Of a stretch of 64,000 nucleotides of DNA, positions 17,959 through 27,926 are shown piece after piece. Source of the DNA: Propionibacteriaceae bacterium (GTDB taxonomy: Bacteria > Actinomycetota > Actinomycetes > Propionibacteriales > Propionibacteriaceae); the NCBI GenBank assembly GCA_009780915.1, contig WQZD01000003.1, positions 85,147 through 149,146 of the forward strand, in the 5' to 3' direction. The notes below the pieces were generated by a model. It searched no databases. It saw nothing but the letters and a program-made list of their open reading frames with translations, and was not told the DNA's origin. The translations under genes and the position numbers were made by a program. Every line of letters begins with the position of its first letter. The stretch's first letter is position 1.

Positions 17959-19887
17959 TCACGCCTCCTTGGCGGTAGCCAGGCCACGGGGCCGTGGTCG
18001 TCGGGTCGCCGCGATTCCGAGGTGTTCGGCCTCGAAGCCCGAACCCCTGCGGCCGGTGCCGAAGAAGGTGGTCTTCACAAGCAGAGACATGAGCGGCTTG
18101 GTGAAGAAGAAGATCATGATCAAGTCGACCAAGGTCGTCAGCCCCAAGGTGAAGGCGAATCCCTTGATGGTGCCGATGGACAAGATGAACAGGATCACAG
18201 CGGACAGCAACGACACGGCGTCGGCCACCACGATGGTACGACGGGCTTTCTGCCAGCCCGTCTCCACCGCGGTGCGGATGCTGCGTCCCTCTCGTGCCTC
18301 GTCTCTGACTCGTTCGAAGAAGATGACGAAGGAGTCCGCTGTGACGCCGATGGCGACGATTGCGCCCGCCAGACCCGGAAGGGACAAGGCGAAGTTCATC
18401 GACGCGCCCAGCAAGACGATGAGGGAGTACGTCACCAGACCCGCCATGACCAGCGAGGTGAAGACCAACACGGTCAGGCCGCGATAGTAGATGATCGAAT
18501 AGATCACGACCAGGAGCAGACCGATGGCGCCGGCGATGAGACCGGCGGTCAACTGGTCGCCGCCCAGGGTCGCGGAGACGGTGTCGACGTTGGACATCTC
18601 GAAGCTGAGCGGCAGGGAGCCGTACTTCAAGACGTTGGCCAGGTTGGTGGCCGTCTCCTGGGTGAAGGACCCGGAGATCTGTGCCGACCCGTCGGGGATC
18701 CTCTCATTGACGACCGGGGCTGAGATGACCTTCCCGTCCAAGACGATCGCGAACTGGTTGGTCGGGGAGGTGGCCGTGGACAAGGTGTCCGTCGCCGACG
18801 CGAACAAGGCGCCGCCCATGGAGTTGAAGCTCAAGGTGACGACCCACGACAGCTGGTTCTGCGGAATCCCGGCGGACGCCGTGGTGACGAGGTTGCCCTC
18901 GATCAGACGAGGACCGAGCAGGTATTTGTACGACCCGCTACTCGTCGACACGTCGGCGCGGGTGCAGGCGAAGAAGGGTTGGTCCCACACCTGCGGCATC
19001 GAGTCGTTGCACTGGAAGTCGGAGAAGTTCGTGTTGTCCTGGTCCGAGGGGGTCCAACCGAGCTCCGTCGTGAGCTGCGTCAACCGACTGGCCTGGTCGG
19101 AGGCCGTGGGAACGGTCACCAACGAGGCCTGGGAGGTCGCGGTGGTCGTGCCGTCAGAGCCCACGCCCGTCGCGGTGACGGTGGCCGTCACCGATCCGGT
19201 GGTCACGTCGGCGTCGGTCACCGTGTAGGTCGCGGTGCACACCACCTGCGCGCCGGCGGCGATCGAGGTCTGCGGACAGGTGATGTCCGACAGGGTCCCC
19301 GTGCCTGTGAAATCAGAGGACGTCAGGCTCAAGGAGTCTGCGGAACCCGATCCGGCGTTGGTGACGGTGAAGGAGAACGTGATGGTCCCACCGGAGGGCG
19401 GCAGCGCGTCCAACGGATCGGCGGTGGACACCACCGACAACACGGGGGTGGAATCCGGGACCTGCGGCAGTTCGATGGCCTGGGTGGGCGGATAGGTGGT
19501 CGCCTGTGTCATCTGATAGACACGACGGAACTCCAATTGCGCCGTCTGGCCGACCATCGCCACGAGGTCGTCGCCTTGCACGTTGGGAGCGCTCACCTGG
19601 ATCTGATTGTTCCCGGTGGTCGTCACAGACGACTCGCCCACGCCCAAGGAGTTGACACGCTGTTCGATGATCGTGCGCGCCTGTTCGAGACTCGCCTGAT
19701 CGACAGCGCCGGACCCGGTGGAGTTGATCGCCGTCAAGGTGATCGTCGTCCCGCCACGAAGGTCGAGGCCCAGCTTGGGGGTCCATGTGTGTGAGAAGGC
19801 CATGATGGCGATCAGGATGACCACCACCACCAGGAAACTAATCAGTGTCACCGCTGGCCGACGGCGACGAGACGAAACTGCAGCCAC
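17959..19887 (-). CDS. secD: Protein translocase subunit SecD with Ig-like insertion
   Basis: A 642-residue SecD. Residues 12-32 form the first membrane helix, LGLDLRGGT follows at 39-47, the P1 domain comes next, and a C-terminal five-helix membrane block carries the conserved ITADSFVIFFERVRDE-type sequence (here GVTADSFVIFFERV). Residues ~146-258 are unusual: TFSFTVTNAGSGSADSL, DITCPQTSIAAGAQVVC and TATYTVTDADVTTGSVTA look like a DUF11/DUF7507-type Ig-like repeat as found in surface adhesins. I chose the GTG at 19887 because AAGGGGGG lies just before it; the frame opens at 20109 but runs over yajC. SecF follows after one base. Confidence 0.93.
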   Translation of the reverse strand: MAAVSSRRRRPAVTLISFLVVVVILIAIMAFSHTWTPKLGLDLRGGTTITLTAINSTGSGAVDQASLEQARTIIEQRVNSLGVGESSVTTTGNNQIQVSAPNVQGDDLVAMVGQTAQLEFRRVYQMTQATTYPPTQAIELPQVPDSTPVLSVVSTADPLDALPPSGGTITFSFTVTNAGSGSADSLSLTSSDFTGTGTLSDITCPQTSIAAGAQVVCTATYTVTDADVTTGSVTATVTATGVGSDGTTTATSQASLVTVPTASDQASRLTQLTTELGWTPSDQDNTNFSDFQCNDSMPQVWDQPFFACTRADVSTSSGSYKYLLGPRLIEGNLVTTASAGIPQNQLSWVVTLSFNSMGGALFASATDTLSTATSPTNQFAIVLDGKVISAPVVNERIPDGSAQISGSFTQETATNLANVLKYGSLPLSFEMSNVDTVSATLGGDQLTAGLIAGAIGLLLVVIYSIIYYRGLTVLVFTSLVMAGLVTYSLIVLLGASMNFALSLPGLAGAIVAIGVTADSFVIFFERVRDEAREGRSIRTAVETGWQKARRTIVVADAVSLLSAVILFILSIGTIKGFAFTLGLTTLVDLIMIFFFTKPLMSLLVKTTFFGTGRRGSGFEAEHLGIAATRRPRPRGLATAKEA

Positions 19888-19897
19888 TGGTCCCCCC

Positions 19898-20365
19898 TTA
19901 TTTCTCGTCTGTCTTCTCGCTGTCGTCACCCGCTGACTCAGGGCTGGCGTCGGAGTCGGTCGACTCCTGGTCATCAGCAACGTCCTGCGTCGTCTCATCG
20001 GGGGTGGGCGCGAACGGCGAGGCCAGGTCGGCTTCGTACGCGCCCATGTCCTCCAGGTGCTCCGGAGCCGCCTCGCCGGAATCGGTCGAGTACTCGAACT
20101 CCTCCTCATCGGGGGTCACGGCGCCGCGGATGGCCGCGCGCAGGATCGTGAGGTCGACCCCAGGAGAGATCTCGATGACGGCCTGCTTGTCGCCGAGGTG
20201 ACGAATCGTGCCGTAGATCCCCGATCCCAGCATGACCCGGGTCCCGACCTCCAGCGCGTTCATCATCGCTTGCTGCTTCTGCTGTTGCTTCTTGGCAGGC
20301 CGAATCATGAGGAAGTACATCGCCACCCCCATGACGACGAGGATCAAAACTAACTCAATACCCAT
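19898..20365 (-). CDS. yajC: Preprotein translocase subunit YajC
   Basis: A 155-residue small inner-membrane protein of the SecDF-YajC complex. One membrane helix at about residues 3-20 is followed by the IRPAKKQQQKQQ basic stretch, the globular YajC core (VGTRVMLGSGIYGTIRHLGD), and a long acidic tail rich in Glu, Asp and Ser that is longer than in E. coli. The ATG at 20365 is preceded by GGAGAG. It is first in the order yajC-secD-secF and lies 80 bases after ruvB. Confidence 0.93.
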   Translation of the reverse strand: MGIELVLILVVMGVAMYFLMIRPAKKQQQKQQAMMNALEVGTRVMLGSGIYGTIRHLGDKQAVIEISPGVDLTILRAAIRGAVTPDEEEFEYSTDSGEAAPEHLEDMGAYEADLASPFAPTPDETTQDVADDQESTDSDASPESAGDDSEKTDEK

Positions 20366-20445
20366 AAGACTCTCCGAACGATTCGATGAATAACCGGACC
20401 AAGCCTAGCGGTTTCTAGTCCGAGAAACAGAATTGACCGCGCCGA

Positions 20446-21471
20446 TCATGAGAAAAGACCCCCTTGCATGGGCGCCGGGAGCCCCAGGTGGGCGAACCCG
20501 GCGGGAGTGGCGACCCGGCCCCTCGGCGTCCTCATCAGGAATCCCAGGCGCACCAGGAAGGGCTCGGCCACTTCGGCGACGGTCTCGGCTTCCTCGGCCA
20601 CGGCGATCGCCAGGGTGGACAGACCCACCGGCCCTCCCGCGAATTTGACGCAGACCGCGTGCAGGACCTCGCGGTCGAGCCGGTCGAGACCCAAGGGATC
20701 GACCTCGAACAAGTCCAATGCCGCAGCCGCGGCCTGAGGGGTCACCACGCCCGTGCCGCGTACCTGCGCGTAGTCACGCACTCGACGCAAGAGCCTGTTG
20801 GCGATACGAGGGGTCCCTCGGGAGCGCGACGCGATCACCTCGGCGGAGGTGGGCGCCACGTCGATGTCGAGCACGCCAGCCGACCGGGTGACGATCCGGG
20901 TGAGCGTCTCCTCGTCGTAGTAGTCCAACTGGGCGGTGAAGCCGAAGCGGTCGCGGAGCGGACCCGGCAGGAGACCGACCCGTGTCGTGGCGCCGACGAG
21001 CGTGAAGGGAGGGATCTCCACCGGGATCGCCGTCGCGCCGGGGCCTTTGCCCACGACCACGTCGACCCGGAAGTCCTCCATCGCCAAGTAGAGCATCTCC
21101 TGCGCCGGGCGGGACATCCGGTGGATCTCGTCGAGGAAGAAGACCTCCCCCTCGCTGAGGCCCGACAGGATGGCGGCCAGATCGCCGGCATGTTGGATCG
21201 CCGGTCCCGAGGAGATGCGCAGCGGCGCGGACATCTCGTGGGCGATGATCATGGCCAGCGTCGTCTTCCCCAGCCCGGGCGGGCCGGAGAGGAGGACGTG
21301 ATCGGGCACGGATCCGCGACGGGTGGCGGCGTCCAAGAGGAGTCCCAGTTGGTCGACCACGCGGGGCTGACCGAGGAATTGTCCCAGGTCTTGTGGGCGT
21401 AGGGCCGCTTCGACGGCGATCTCGTCGGGGCTGCGGTCGGGATCCAGGGGCGAGTAGTCCTCCATCGTCAT
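20446..21471 (-). CDS. ruvB: Holliday junction branch-migration helicase RuvB
   Basis: A 341-residue AAA+ motor that drives branch migration together with RuvA. Walker A GPPGLGKT is at residues 63-70, Walker B FFLDEIHR near 115, then GATTRVGLL and the arginine-finger stretch RDRFGF. The C-terminal winged helix ends in [22 protein letters not shown]. The ATG at 21471 overlaps the ruvA stop (ATGA). It belongs to the ruvC-ruvA-ruvB unit that has a LexA-like box upstream. Confidence 0.97.
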   Translation of the reverse strand: MTMEDYSPLDPDRSPDEIAVEAALRPQDLGQFLGQPRVVDQLGLLLDAATRRGSVPDHVLLSGPPGLGKTTLAMIIAHEMSAPLRISSGPAIQHAGDLAAILSGLSEGEVFFLDEIHRMSRPAQEMLYLAMEDFRVDVVVGKGPGATAIPVEIPPFTLVGATTRVGLLPGPLRDRFGFTAQLDYYDEETLTRIVTRSAGVLDIDVAPTSAEVIASRSRGTPRIANRLLRRVRDYAQVRGTGVVTPQAAAAALDLFEVDPLGLDRLDREVLHAVCVKFAGGPVGLSTLAIAVAEEAETVAEVAEPFLVRLGFLMRTPRGRVATPAGFAHLGLPAPMQGGLFS

Positions 21472-22067
21472 CCCCTCGCCAAAGAGCGCAGCGCGGATCT
21501 CATCAGTTCAGACACGGTCATCGACGGCTGATGGGCTTGATCGCTCACGGCGTCCCAGGCCTTCTCGGCGTCCTTGGCCGAGTACCCCAGACCCACCAGG
21601 CCGAGGAGGACCTGCTCTTTCCAAGCGGAGTCGACGAGGACCTGCTCCTCTTCCACCGTGGTGGACAGCGTCATCGCCTTGTCTTTCAGCTCGAGGACCA
21701 GCCGTTGCGCGACCTTCGTCCCCACCCCGGGGACGGAGGACAAGGCCGCCAGATTCCCGGTCAGGAGCGCCTGGCGCAACTGCTGAGGCGTCAGACACGA
21801 GACGATGGCCAGCGCGAGCTTGGGGCCGATGCCGGTCACCGACTGCACGAGGACGAAGGCGTCCTTCTCATCGTCGCTGGAGAAGCCGTACAAGGTCCAC
21901 GAGTCCTCGCGCACCACCATGTGGGTCGACAGGTGTCCTCGCTCCCCCACCGTCAGTCCCGCGGTGGCGGCCGGGGTGCACGAGATCGTGAAACCGATCC
22001 CGGACACGTCCACGACCGCAGAGGTGGCTCGTACGTCCGTCACGGTTCCTGTCACATGGGCGATCAT
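21468..22067 (-). CDS. ruvA: Holliday junction-binding protein RuvA
   Basis: A 199-residue tetrameric junction-binding protein. The N-terminal OB fold is residues 1-62, two helix-hairpin-helix motifs follow ([14 protein letters not shown] and [13 protein letters not shown]), and a flexible linker leads to a C-terminal three-helix domain that contacts RuvB. The length and start MIAHVTGTV are typical. The ruvC stop at 22068 abuts its ATG. Confidence 0.96.
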   Translation of the reverse strand: MIAHVTGTVTDVRATSAVVDVSGIGFTISCTPAATAGLTVGERGHLSTHMVVREDSWTLYGFSSDDEKDAFVLVQSVTGIGPKLALAIVSCLTPQQLRQALLTGNLAALSSVPGVGTKVAQRLVLELKDKAMTLSTTVEEEQVLVDSAWKEQVLLGLVGLGYSAKDAEKAWDAVSDQAHQPSMTVSELMRSALRSLARG

Positions 22068-22625
22068 CTAGGTCACCTTTCTCACTGAGGTCGTCACGCC
22101 CCGACGGGGCCGCGAGGTCTGGGCGAGCCGAGCCGCGTCGGCGTATCGTTGCGCGGCCGTGCCGCGCCAGGAATGGCAGATGGCGAGCGCCACCGCGTCG
22201 GCGGCGTCGGCGGGTTTGGGCGCCGCGTCGAGTTTCAGGATCCGCGCCACCATGGTCTGGACCTGGGCCTTGTCGGCGCGTCCGGATCCGGTGATGGCCG
22301 CCTTGACCTCCGACGGGGTGTGGTGATGGACGGGCAGTCCGTGACGCGCAGCCACCAGCATGGCCACGCCGGCCGCCTGAGCAGTGCCCACGACAGTCAT
22401 GAGGTTGTGTTGGGCGAAGACCCGCTCGATGGCCACGACATCCACGTGATGACGAGTGATCCAGTCTTCGAGACCCCGTTCGATGGCGAGGAGGCGCAAG
22501 GGCGTGTCCATCCCTGCGGGGGTGGTGATGACGCCGGCGTCGATCAGCGTCGCGCGTCCAGGCGTCCCGTCCACCACGCCGACACCGCAGCGGGTCAGCC
22601 CCGGATCGACTCCGAGAACCAGCAT
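22068..22625 (-). CDS. ruvC: Crossover junction endodeoxyribonuclease RuvC
   Basis: A 185-residue resolvase. The four acidic catalytic residues are visible as Asp7 ([11 protein letters not shown]), Glu67 (VAIERVF), Asp140 and Asp143 ([13 protein letters not shown]). I chose the ATG at 22625 since TGGAGG lies seven bases upstream and the family begins there; the open frame extends 22 codons further. It is the first gene of ruvCAB and has a GAAC-N4-GTTC box about 15 bases upstream. Confidence 0.96.
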   Translation of the reverse strand: MLVLGVDPGLTRCGVGVVDGTPGRATLIDAGVITTPAGMDTPLRLLAIERGLEDWITRHHVDVVAIERVFAQHNLMTVVGTAQAAGVAMLVAARHGLPVHHHTPSEVKAAITGSGRADKAQVQTMVARILKLDAAPKPADAADAVALAICHSWRGTAAQRYADAARLAQTSRPRRGVTTSVRKVT

Positions 22626-22638
22626 GGCGCACCTCCAT

Positions 22639-22659
22639 AGAACATCCGTTCGGATGTTA
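22639..22659 (-). promoter_or_regulatory. LexA-type SOS box and -10 upstream of ruvC
   Basis: On the minus strand CGAACGGATGTTC matches the actinobacterial/Gram-positive SOS box CGAAC-N4-GTTCG except for the last base. The core GAAC-N4-GTTC is at 22640-22651. A TAACAT -10-like hexamer (22654-22659) overlaps its upstream edge. A repressor bound here would block the ruvCAB promoter. Confidence 0.7.
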
Positions 22660-22703
22660 GCGGGTCGAGACCGGCGACCACCACGTCCCACGCCGAGAAC
22701 CGT

Positions 22704-22718
22704 CAGATCGGTGATCTG
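22704..22718 (-). terminator. Weak hairpin downstream of yebC
   Basis: CAGATC-GGT-GATCTG forms a six-base stem with a three-base loop about 40 bases after the yebC stop. It is short, has no U-tract, and may be only a weak terminator or attenuator between yebC and ruvC. Confidence 0.3.
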
Positions 22719-22758
22719 TCAGGCAGGCGTGGGTGTCCTGGTGGCTGGCTCGACCGCC

Positions 22759-23529
22759 TCAGTCTTCTTCGAGCTCCGCTTCGATCTCGGCGCTCACGTC
22801 CTCGTTGGAGTACACGTCCTGCACGTCGTCACAATCGTCGAGCGCGTCCAGAATCTTGTACAGCTTCCGGGCCGCCTCGGCGTCGGGGACAGCGGAGGTG
22901 AAGGAGGGCTGGAAGGCGATGTCGGCCGACTCGTAGTCCAGCCCCGCCGCCTGGACGGCGGAACGCACCTCGACGAGCGAGTTGGGCTCGCAGATGATCT
23001 CGAACGCCTCACCCTCGTCGTTGATCGACTCGGGATCGCAGTCCATCGTGGCTTCCATCAGGTCCAGATCGGTGATCTGCTTGCCGTCCTGGCTCTTGGC
23101 GACGGTGACGATGCCCTTGCGGGAGAACAGACGGGCGACGGATCCCACGTCAGCCATGGTCCCACCACTGCGAGTCACGGCGATACGGACTTCGGACGCC
23201 GACCTGTTGCGGTTGTCCGTCAGGCACTCGATCAGCAGCGCCACGCCAGCGGGGCCATAGGCCTCATACGTGATGTTGATCCAGTCGGCGCCGCCGGACT
23301 CCGCGCCGGAACCCCTCTTGACAGCGCGCTCGATGTTGTCGGCGGGCACGGACGACTTCTTCGCCTTCTGGATGGCGTCGTACAGGGTCGGATTTCCGGA
23401 CGGGTCTCCCCCACCCACCTTGGCGGCGACTTCGATGTTCTTGATCAACTTCGCGAACAGCTTGCCGCGCTTGGCGTCGATCGCAGCCTTCTTGTGTTTT
23501 GTCGTCGCCCACTTGGAGTGACCGCTCAT
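22759..23529 (-). CDS. yebC: YebC/PmpR-family protein
   Basis: A 256-residue cytoplasmic protein of the YebC/TACO1 family, starting with the conserved [27 protein letters not shown] N-terminus and containing the family stretch around [14 protein letters not shown]. Members have been described both as DNA-binding regulators and as translation factors that help ribosomes through difficult sequences; the sequence does not decide between these. The C-terminus is very acidic. The ATG at 23529 overlaps the hisA TGA (ATGA), with AAGGA inside hisA as ribosome binding site. Its place before ruvCAB is conserved in bacteria. Confidence 0.93.
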   Translation of the reverse strand: MSGHSKWATTKHKKAAIDAKRGKLFAKLIKNIEVAAKVGGGDPSGNPTLYDAIQKAKKSSVPADNIERAVKRGSGAESGGADWINITYEAYGPAGVALLIECLTDNRNRSASEVRIAVTRSGGTMADVGSVARLFSRKGIVTVAKSQDGKQITDLDLMEATMDCDPESINDEGEAFEIICEPNSLVEVRSAVQAAGLDYESADIAFQPSFTSAVPDAEAARKLYKILDALDDCDDVQDVYSNEDVSAEIEAELEED

Positions 23530-24317
23530 GTGCGTCCTTCTTTCTCTCTGCTTTCCACTGTAGCGGCTGAGGCAACCATGTCAGGTTCCTCGACGCCGCG
23601 TGCCGCTGCCACGGCTTCAGCCAATGTGAACTGGCCCACGTACAGGGCCGTTCCGATGATCACGCCTTCGACCCCCACGTCGGCCAGTCGTGCCAGGGCA
23701 CGGACGTCGTCGAGGGTGGCGATGCCTCCCGACGCCACCACTGGGGCGGGGGTACGGGCGCAGACCTGTTCGAGCAGATCGACATTGGCCCCCGACAGTG
23801 TACCGTCGGAATCGGTGTCGGTGACCACCAGGCGGGCGCATCCCGCCTGGTTGAGCCGGTCGATGGTGTCCCACAGGTCGCCCGAGGTGCTGGTCCACCC
23901 CCTGGTCGCCAGGCGTCCGCCTCGCACGTCGAGGGCGATGGCGATCCGGTCCCCGAAGGCCGCGATGACCTCGTCGCACCACTGAGGTTTCTCCACGGCG
24001 GCGGTGCCGATGTTGACGCGGTCGCATCCCGTGCCCAATGCCCTCTCCAAGGACGCGTCGTCACGGATCCCTCCGGTCAATTCGACACGCAGGCCGGACT
24101 CGGCCACGATGGCCGCGATCTGCTCGGCGTTGGACCCTCGCGAGAAGGCCGCGTCGAGGTCGACCAAGTGCAGCCACTGGGCGCCCTCCTGCCTCCACCG
24201 GTGGGCCATGACCACGGGGTCGCCGAAGACTTTCTGGGAGGAGGACACCCCGCGTTCGAGTTGCACCGCGTGGCCGTACTGGATGTCGACCGCCGGGAAG
24301 ATCGTGAACCCCGTCAT
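23526..24317 (-). CDS. hisA: HisA/PriA phosphoribosyl isomerase
   Basis: A 263-residue (beta/alpha)8 isomerase converting ProFAR to PRFAR in histidine synthesis. The actinobacterial PriA form also does the TrpF step. Seen: Asp11 (FPAVDIQYG), Asp130 (ALDVRGG), the RGW loop with Arg139 and Trp141 that switches substrate in PriA, and Asp171 (DSDGTLSG). Position 19, arginine in almost every HisA/PriA I know (VRL), is glutamine here (VQLERG). The last ~20 residues are an extra tail. The ATG at 24317 overlaps the hisH stop; the open frame continues far upstream only by chance. hisF, normally next, is absent. Confidence 0.92.
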   Translation of the reverse strand: MTGFTIFPAVDIQYGHAVQLERGVSSSQKVFGDPVVMAHRWRQEGAQWLHLVDLDAAFSRGSNAEQIAAIVAESGLRVELTGGIRDDASLERALGTGCDRVNIGTAAVEKPQWCDEVIAAFGDRIAIALDVRGGRLATRGWTSTSGDLWDTIDRLNQAGCARLVVTDTDSDGTLSGANVDLLEQVCARTPAPVVASGGIATLDDVRALARLADVGVEGVIIGTALYVGQFTLAEAVAAARGVEEPDMVASAATVESREKEGRT

Positions 24318-24934
24318 GACTCTCCCAGGGTGTCCACCCAGCGGCGGAGCAGCGACAAACCTGCCTGCCCGGACTTCTCCGGGTGGAACTGGGTGGACAG
24401 CACGGATCCATGCTCCACAGCCGCGAGGAACCGTGTCCCGTCGTGCTCGGCCCAGATCCCTCGCGCGTCGACGGGGATGTCCGTGACGGTGAGGGCGGCG
24501 TAGGAGTGGACGAAATAGTAGCGATGGCGCTGATGGAAGAAGCGGGAGTCCGGGTCGGGCGCCACGTCGTTCCACCCCATGTGCGGGAGCCGGGTCGTGG
24601 GCAGTTTCTCGATGACGCCTGGGAAGATCCCCACGCCCTCGGCTTCGATCCCTTGCTCCACCCCATGGGAGAACAGGATCTGATGTCCCACGCAGATCGC
24701 CAGGATCGGCATCTGCGCGGCCACGGCCTGACGGATGGTGTCGTCGGCGCCGATGGAGGTCAAGGACGCCATGCAGGCGGCGAAGGCGCCCACGCCGGGC
24801 ACCACGAGCGCGTCGGCACTCAGGGCCTCGCGGGGGTCGGACGACAGGCGGACGTCGGCCCCGACGCTCGACAGGGCGCGCATGGCCGAGTGGATGTTCC
24901 CCGATCCGTAGTCGAGGACGTGGACCCTTCTCAC
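24314..24934 (-). CDS. hisH: Imidazole glycerol phosphate synthase, glutaminase subunit
   Basis: A 206-residue class I glutamine amidotransferase that feeds ammonia to HisF. The triad is Cys81 (AICVGHQ, a variant of the usual GICLGMQ), His184 and Glu186 (FHPEKSG); the oxyanion PGVG is at 46-49. It starts with GTG at 24934, overlapping the hisB stop (GTGA). Its partner HisF is not in this window. Confidence 0.95.
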   Translation of the reverse strand: MRRVHVLDYGSGNIHSAMRALSSVGADVRLSSDPREALSADALVVPGVGAFAACMASLTSIGADDTIRQAVAAQMPILAICVGHQILFSHGVEQGIEAEGVGIFPGVIEKLPTTRLPHMGWNDVAPDPDSRFFHQRHRYYFVHSYAALTVTDIPVDARGIWAEHDGTRFLAAVEHGSVLSTQFHPEKSGQAGLSLLRRWVDTLGES

Positions 24935-25539
24935 AAGGCGCCCTTGGTCGAGGGGATCCCGGCCACGCGTGGATCGAGGTCGACGGCCATGCGCAGGGAC
25001 CGCGCCAACGCTTTGTACTGGGCCTCGACGATGTGGTGGGGGTCACGCCCGGCGAGCAGGCGCATGTGCACGCACATCCCCGCGTTGAGGGCGAGCGAGG
25101 AGACGACATGGGCGGTCATGGACCCGGGGTACGGAGTCCCCGTTCCGCCGATGAGCGCGTAGGCGTGCGCGTCGGGCTCTCCGGAGGACTCGGCGTACCC
25201 ACGCCCGCTGAGGTCCACGGCGCACAGGACGAGCGCCTCGTCCAGGGGGACGAGTGCCTGTCCGAAGCGAGAGATCCCCGCCTTGTCGCCGAGGGCGATT
25301 GCCAGAGCCTGACCCAGCGCGATGGCGGTGTCCTCGATCACATGGTGGGCGTCGACGTGGACGTCCCCCGTGGCGTGGATCCGCATGTCGATCAGCGAGT
25401 GACGGCTCAACGCGGTCAGCATGTGGTCGTAGAAGCCCACCGACGTGGAGATCGAGGAGACCCCCGACCCGTCGAGGTCGATCGCGACCGTGATCGACGA
25501 TTCCGAGGTGGTCCGCTCCACCTGTGCTGTCCGGCTCAT
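24931..25539 (-). CDS. hisB: Imidazoleglycerol-phosphate dehydratase
   Basis: A 202-residue monofunctional IGPD (no histidinol-phosphatase domain) for the sixth step of histidine synthesis. The metal-binding signature [14 protein letters not shown] and a second such site near the C-terminus ([17 protein letters not shown]) are present, as is the start motif FYDHML. I chose the ATG at 25539 with AGGAG upstream; it overlaps the hisC TGA (ATGA). The ORF runs eight codons further into hisC. Confidence 0.95.
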   Translation of the reverse strand: MSRTAQVERTTSESSITVAIDLDGSGVSSISTSVGFYDHMLTALSRHSLIDMRIHATGDVHVDAHHVIEDTAIALGQALAIALGDKAGISRFGQALVPLDEALVLCAVDLSGRGYAESSGEPDAHAYALIGGTGTPYPGSMTAHVVSSLALNAGMCVHMRLLAGRDPHHIVEAQYKALARSLRMAVDLDPRVAGIPSTKGAL

Positions 25540-26633
25540 CCGGTGCTCCTCTCCATGGCCCACACATCCGCCAGGGCTGTGTGGAATCTGTCCATCTCCT
25601 CGTCGGTTCCCACGCAGACCCGCAGATAGGGCTCAGGTCCAGTCTCTCGCACGAGAACACCGTCGTCCACGAATCTTTGCCACGCGAGGTGGCGATCCTT
25701 GAAGGGGCCGAAGAGGAAGAAGTTGGCCTGGGAATCCACGACGGTCAGGCCCAGGGCGCGCGCCGCGTCGATGGCGGCGTCCCGAAGGTCCCGCAGATGG
25801 CCGACCTGGGCCATCATCTCATCGGCATGGTCGACGGCCACGGCGGCCACGGTCTGGGTGAGGGCGCTCAGGTGGTACGGCAGACGCACGACTCGCAGAG
25901 CGTCCACGAAAGCCTCGGACGCGGCGAGGTAACCGACCCGTCCACCCGCGAAGGCGAAGGCCTTGCTCATCGTGCGGCAGACGGCCAGGTGCGGGTAGCG
26001 TGGCAACAGGGACAGCGCCGTGGGGGCGTTGGAGAACTCTTGGTACGCCTCGTCCACGAGCACGATCCCGGGGGTCGCTTGAAGGATCTGCTCGATCTGG
26101 TCCAGGTCGGTCACGGTGCCGGTGGGATTGTTCGGCGTGGCGATGACGACCACGTCGGGCTGGTGCTCCTCGATGGCCTGTGCGGCGAGTTCGGGGTCGA
26201 TGTGGAAGTCGGGGGCACGGGGAACCGTCACATACTCGGTGTGCGTGTCCCGGGCGTACTCGGGGTACATCGAGTAACTGGGGGTGAAGGTCAGCACGCG
26301 CCTCCCCGGGCCGCCGAAGGCCTGCAGGACGTGGATCATGACCTCGTTGGAGCCATTGGCGACCCAGACCTGCTCAGGAGTGAGGCCATGTCCGAGGTAG
26401 GAGGCGAGCTTGGAGCGCAGCGACCTGGCCTCCCGGTCGGGGTACCGGTTCATGGTCGGCAAGCAGTGCGTCACGGCCTCCACCATGTCGCGTTGGACCG
26501 CCTCGCTGGGCGGGTACGGGTTCTCGTTGACGTTCAGACACACAGGAAGGTCCATCTGGGGGGCGCCGTACGGGCGTGCGTCGACCAGTTCGGGACGCAG
26601 CGGCAGAGCAATCCAGGCAGAATCGAGGCTCAC
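25536..26633 (-). CDS. hisC: Histidinol-phosphate aminotransferase
   Basis: A 365-residue fold type I PLP enzyme. Seen: the substrate-side [15 protein letters not shown] (166-172), DEAYQEF (194-200), and the PLP-binding Lys224 in [10 protein letters not shown] followed by the phosphate-binding GGRVGY. It starts with GTG at 26633, overlapping the hisD stop (GTGA). Specificity for histidinol phosphate follows from the operon. Confidence 0.95.
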   Translation of the reverse strand: MSLDSAWIALPLRPELVDARPYGAPQMDLPVCLNVNENPYPPSEAVQRDMVEAVTHCLPTMNRYPDREARSLRSKLASYLGHGLTPEQVWVANGSNEVMIHVLQAFGGPGRRVLTFTPSYSMYPEYARDTHTEYVTVPRAPDFHIDPELAAQAIEEHQPDVVVIATPNNPTGTVTDLDQIEQILQATPGIVLVDEAYQEFSNAPTALSLLPRYPHLAVCRTMSKAFAFAGGRVGYLAASEAFVDALRVVRLPYHLSALTQTVAAVAVDHADEMMAQVGHLRDLRDAAIDAARALGLTVVDSQANFFLFGPFKDRHLAWQRFVDDGVLVRETGPEPYLRVCVGTDEEMDRFHTALADVWAMERSTG

Positions 26634-27925
26634 GCGCGGCTCCTGACCGCGATCGCGTTGGCGTGGGCCGGCAGGTTCTCCGCCATGGCGAAGGCCTCGA
26701 TCCCCTCCCCGATCTCGGCGAGGGCCGAGGCGGTGTAGTCGATCACGTGCACCGTCTTGAGGAAGGAGCGCACCGTCAGACCCGACGAGTGGCGCGCTGT
26801 GCCGGAGGTCGGCAGCACGTGGGTCGAACCAGCCGAGTAGTCGCCCAGACTGACCGGGGAATAGGCGCCGACGAAGATGGCCCCGGCGTTGCGGACACGC
26901 GCGGCCACGGCGGCGGCGTCGCGGGTGTGGATCTCCAGGTGCTCGGCGGCGTAGGCGTCGACCACCTCGACGCCTTGGTCCATGTCGCGCACCAGCAGGA
27001 TGGCGGAGGCCTTCCCCGACAGGGCCGTCTCGACCCGCTCGCGGTGGAGCGTGCCGGCCACCATGCGTTCCAGTTCGACCTCGACCTGATCGGCCAGGTC
27101 GTCCGAGTCGGTGACCAGCACCGCGCCAGCTTGAGGATCGTGCTCGGCCTGGCTCATGAGATCGGCGGCGACGAAGACGGGGTCAGCCGAGTCGTCGGCC
27201 AGGATCGCCACCTCGGTGGGGCCGGCCTCGGAATCGATGCCCACGACCCCCTTGACGAGTCTCTTGGCGGCGACGACGTAGATATTGCCGGGTCCGGTGA
27301 TCATGTCCACGGCGTCGCAGACGCCAGGCGCCCCGTAGGCGAACATGGCCACGGCCTGCGCCCCGCCCACGGCGTAGATCTCGTCCACCCCCAGCAGGTG
27401 GCACACCGCCAGGATGGTCGGGTGAGGAAGGCCGTCCGCCTGGGGCGGGGAGGCCAGAGCGATGGAGGACACGCCAGCGGCTTGGGCGGGCACCACGTTC
27501 ATGATGACGCTCGACGCGAGTGGCGCCAGCCCTCCGGGGACGTACAACCCGACCCGCTCGACGGGGATGGATCGTATGGCCACGGTGGCCCCCTCAGCGA
27601 GGGTCACGTGGGAGTCGGGGATGTCCGCCTCGGCGGCGCACACCACTCGACGTCGGTCGATGGCCTCCTTCAAGGCCGACTCGACGGCGGGGTCGAGGCG
27701 CTGGGCGCAGTCACGGGCGACGGCGGGGTCGACACGGAACCGCTCGGGGACGACATGGTCGAACTTCTCGCTGTACTCGCGAAGGGCGGCCTCACCGTGG
27801 AGGCGCACGGCCTCGCAGATGGGCGCGACCAGGGCCATCGCCCGGTCCACATCGAATTCCCCACGTGGCAGCGTGCCATTCCACTCGGTCAGGTCGCGAC
27901 AATCAATCCGTCTCACGCGGGTCAT
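26630..27925 (-). CDS. hisD: Histidinol dehydrogenase
   Basis: A 431-residue zinc enzyme for the last two oxidations of histidine synthesis. Conserved segments seen include [20 protein letters not shown], the [12 protein letters not shown] loop, DMITGPGN and AEHLEIH towards the end. I took the ATG at 27925; a GTG four codons in gives the family-like MRRIDCRDL and cannot be excluded because neither has a strong ribosome binding site. It is the first his gene and follows the membrane-protein gene by one base. Confidence 0.95.
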   Translation of the reverse strand: MTRVRRIDCRDLTEWNGTLPRGEFDVDRAMALVAPICEAVRLHGEAALREYSEKFDHVVPERFRVDPAVARDCAQRLDPAVESALKEAIDRRRVVCAAEADIPDSHVTLAEGATVAIRSIPVERVGLYVPGGLAPLASSVIMNVVPAQAAGVSSIALASPPQADGLPHPTILAVCHLLGVDEIYAVGGAQAVAMFAYGAPGVCDAVDMITGPGNIYVVAAKRLVKGVVGIDSEAGPTEVAILADDSADPVFVAADLMSQAEHDPQAGAVLVTDSDDLADQVEVELERMVAGTLHRERVETALSGKASAILLVRDMDQGVEVVDAYAAEHLEIHTRDAAAVAARVRNAGAIFVGAYSPVSLGDYSAGSTHVLPTSGTARHSSGLTVRSFLKTVHVIDYTASALAEIGEGIEAFAMAENLPAHANAIAVRSRA

Positions 27926-27926
27926 T

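Noticed and set aside
23526..25109. Apparent 527-residue HisA fusion protein
   Set aside because: The frame is open upstream of the hisA ATG only by chance and overlaps hisH and hisB in another frame; the ATGA overlap and RBS mark the real start at 24317.
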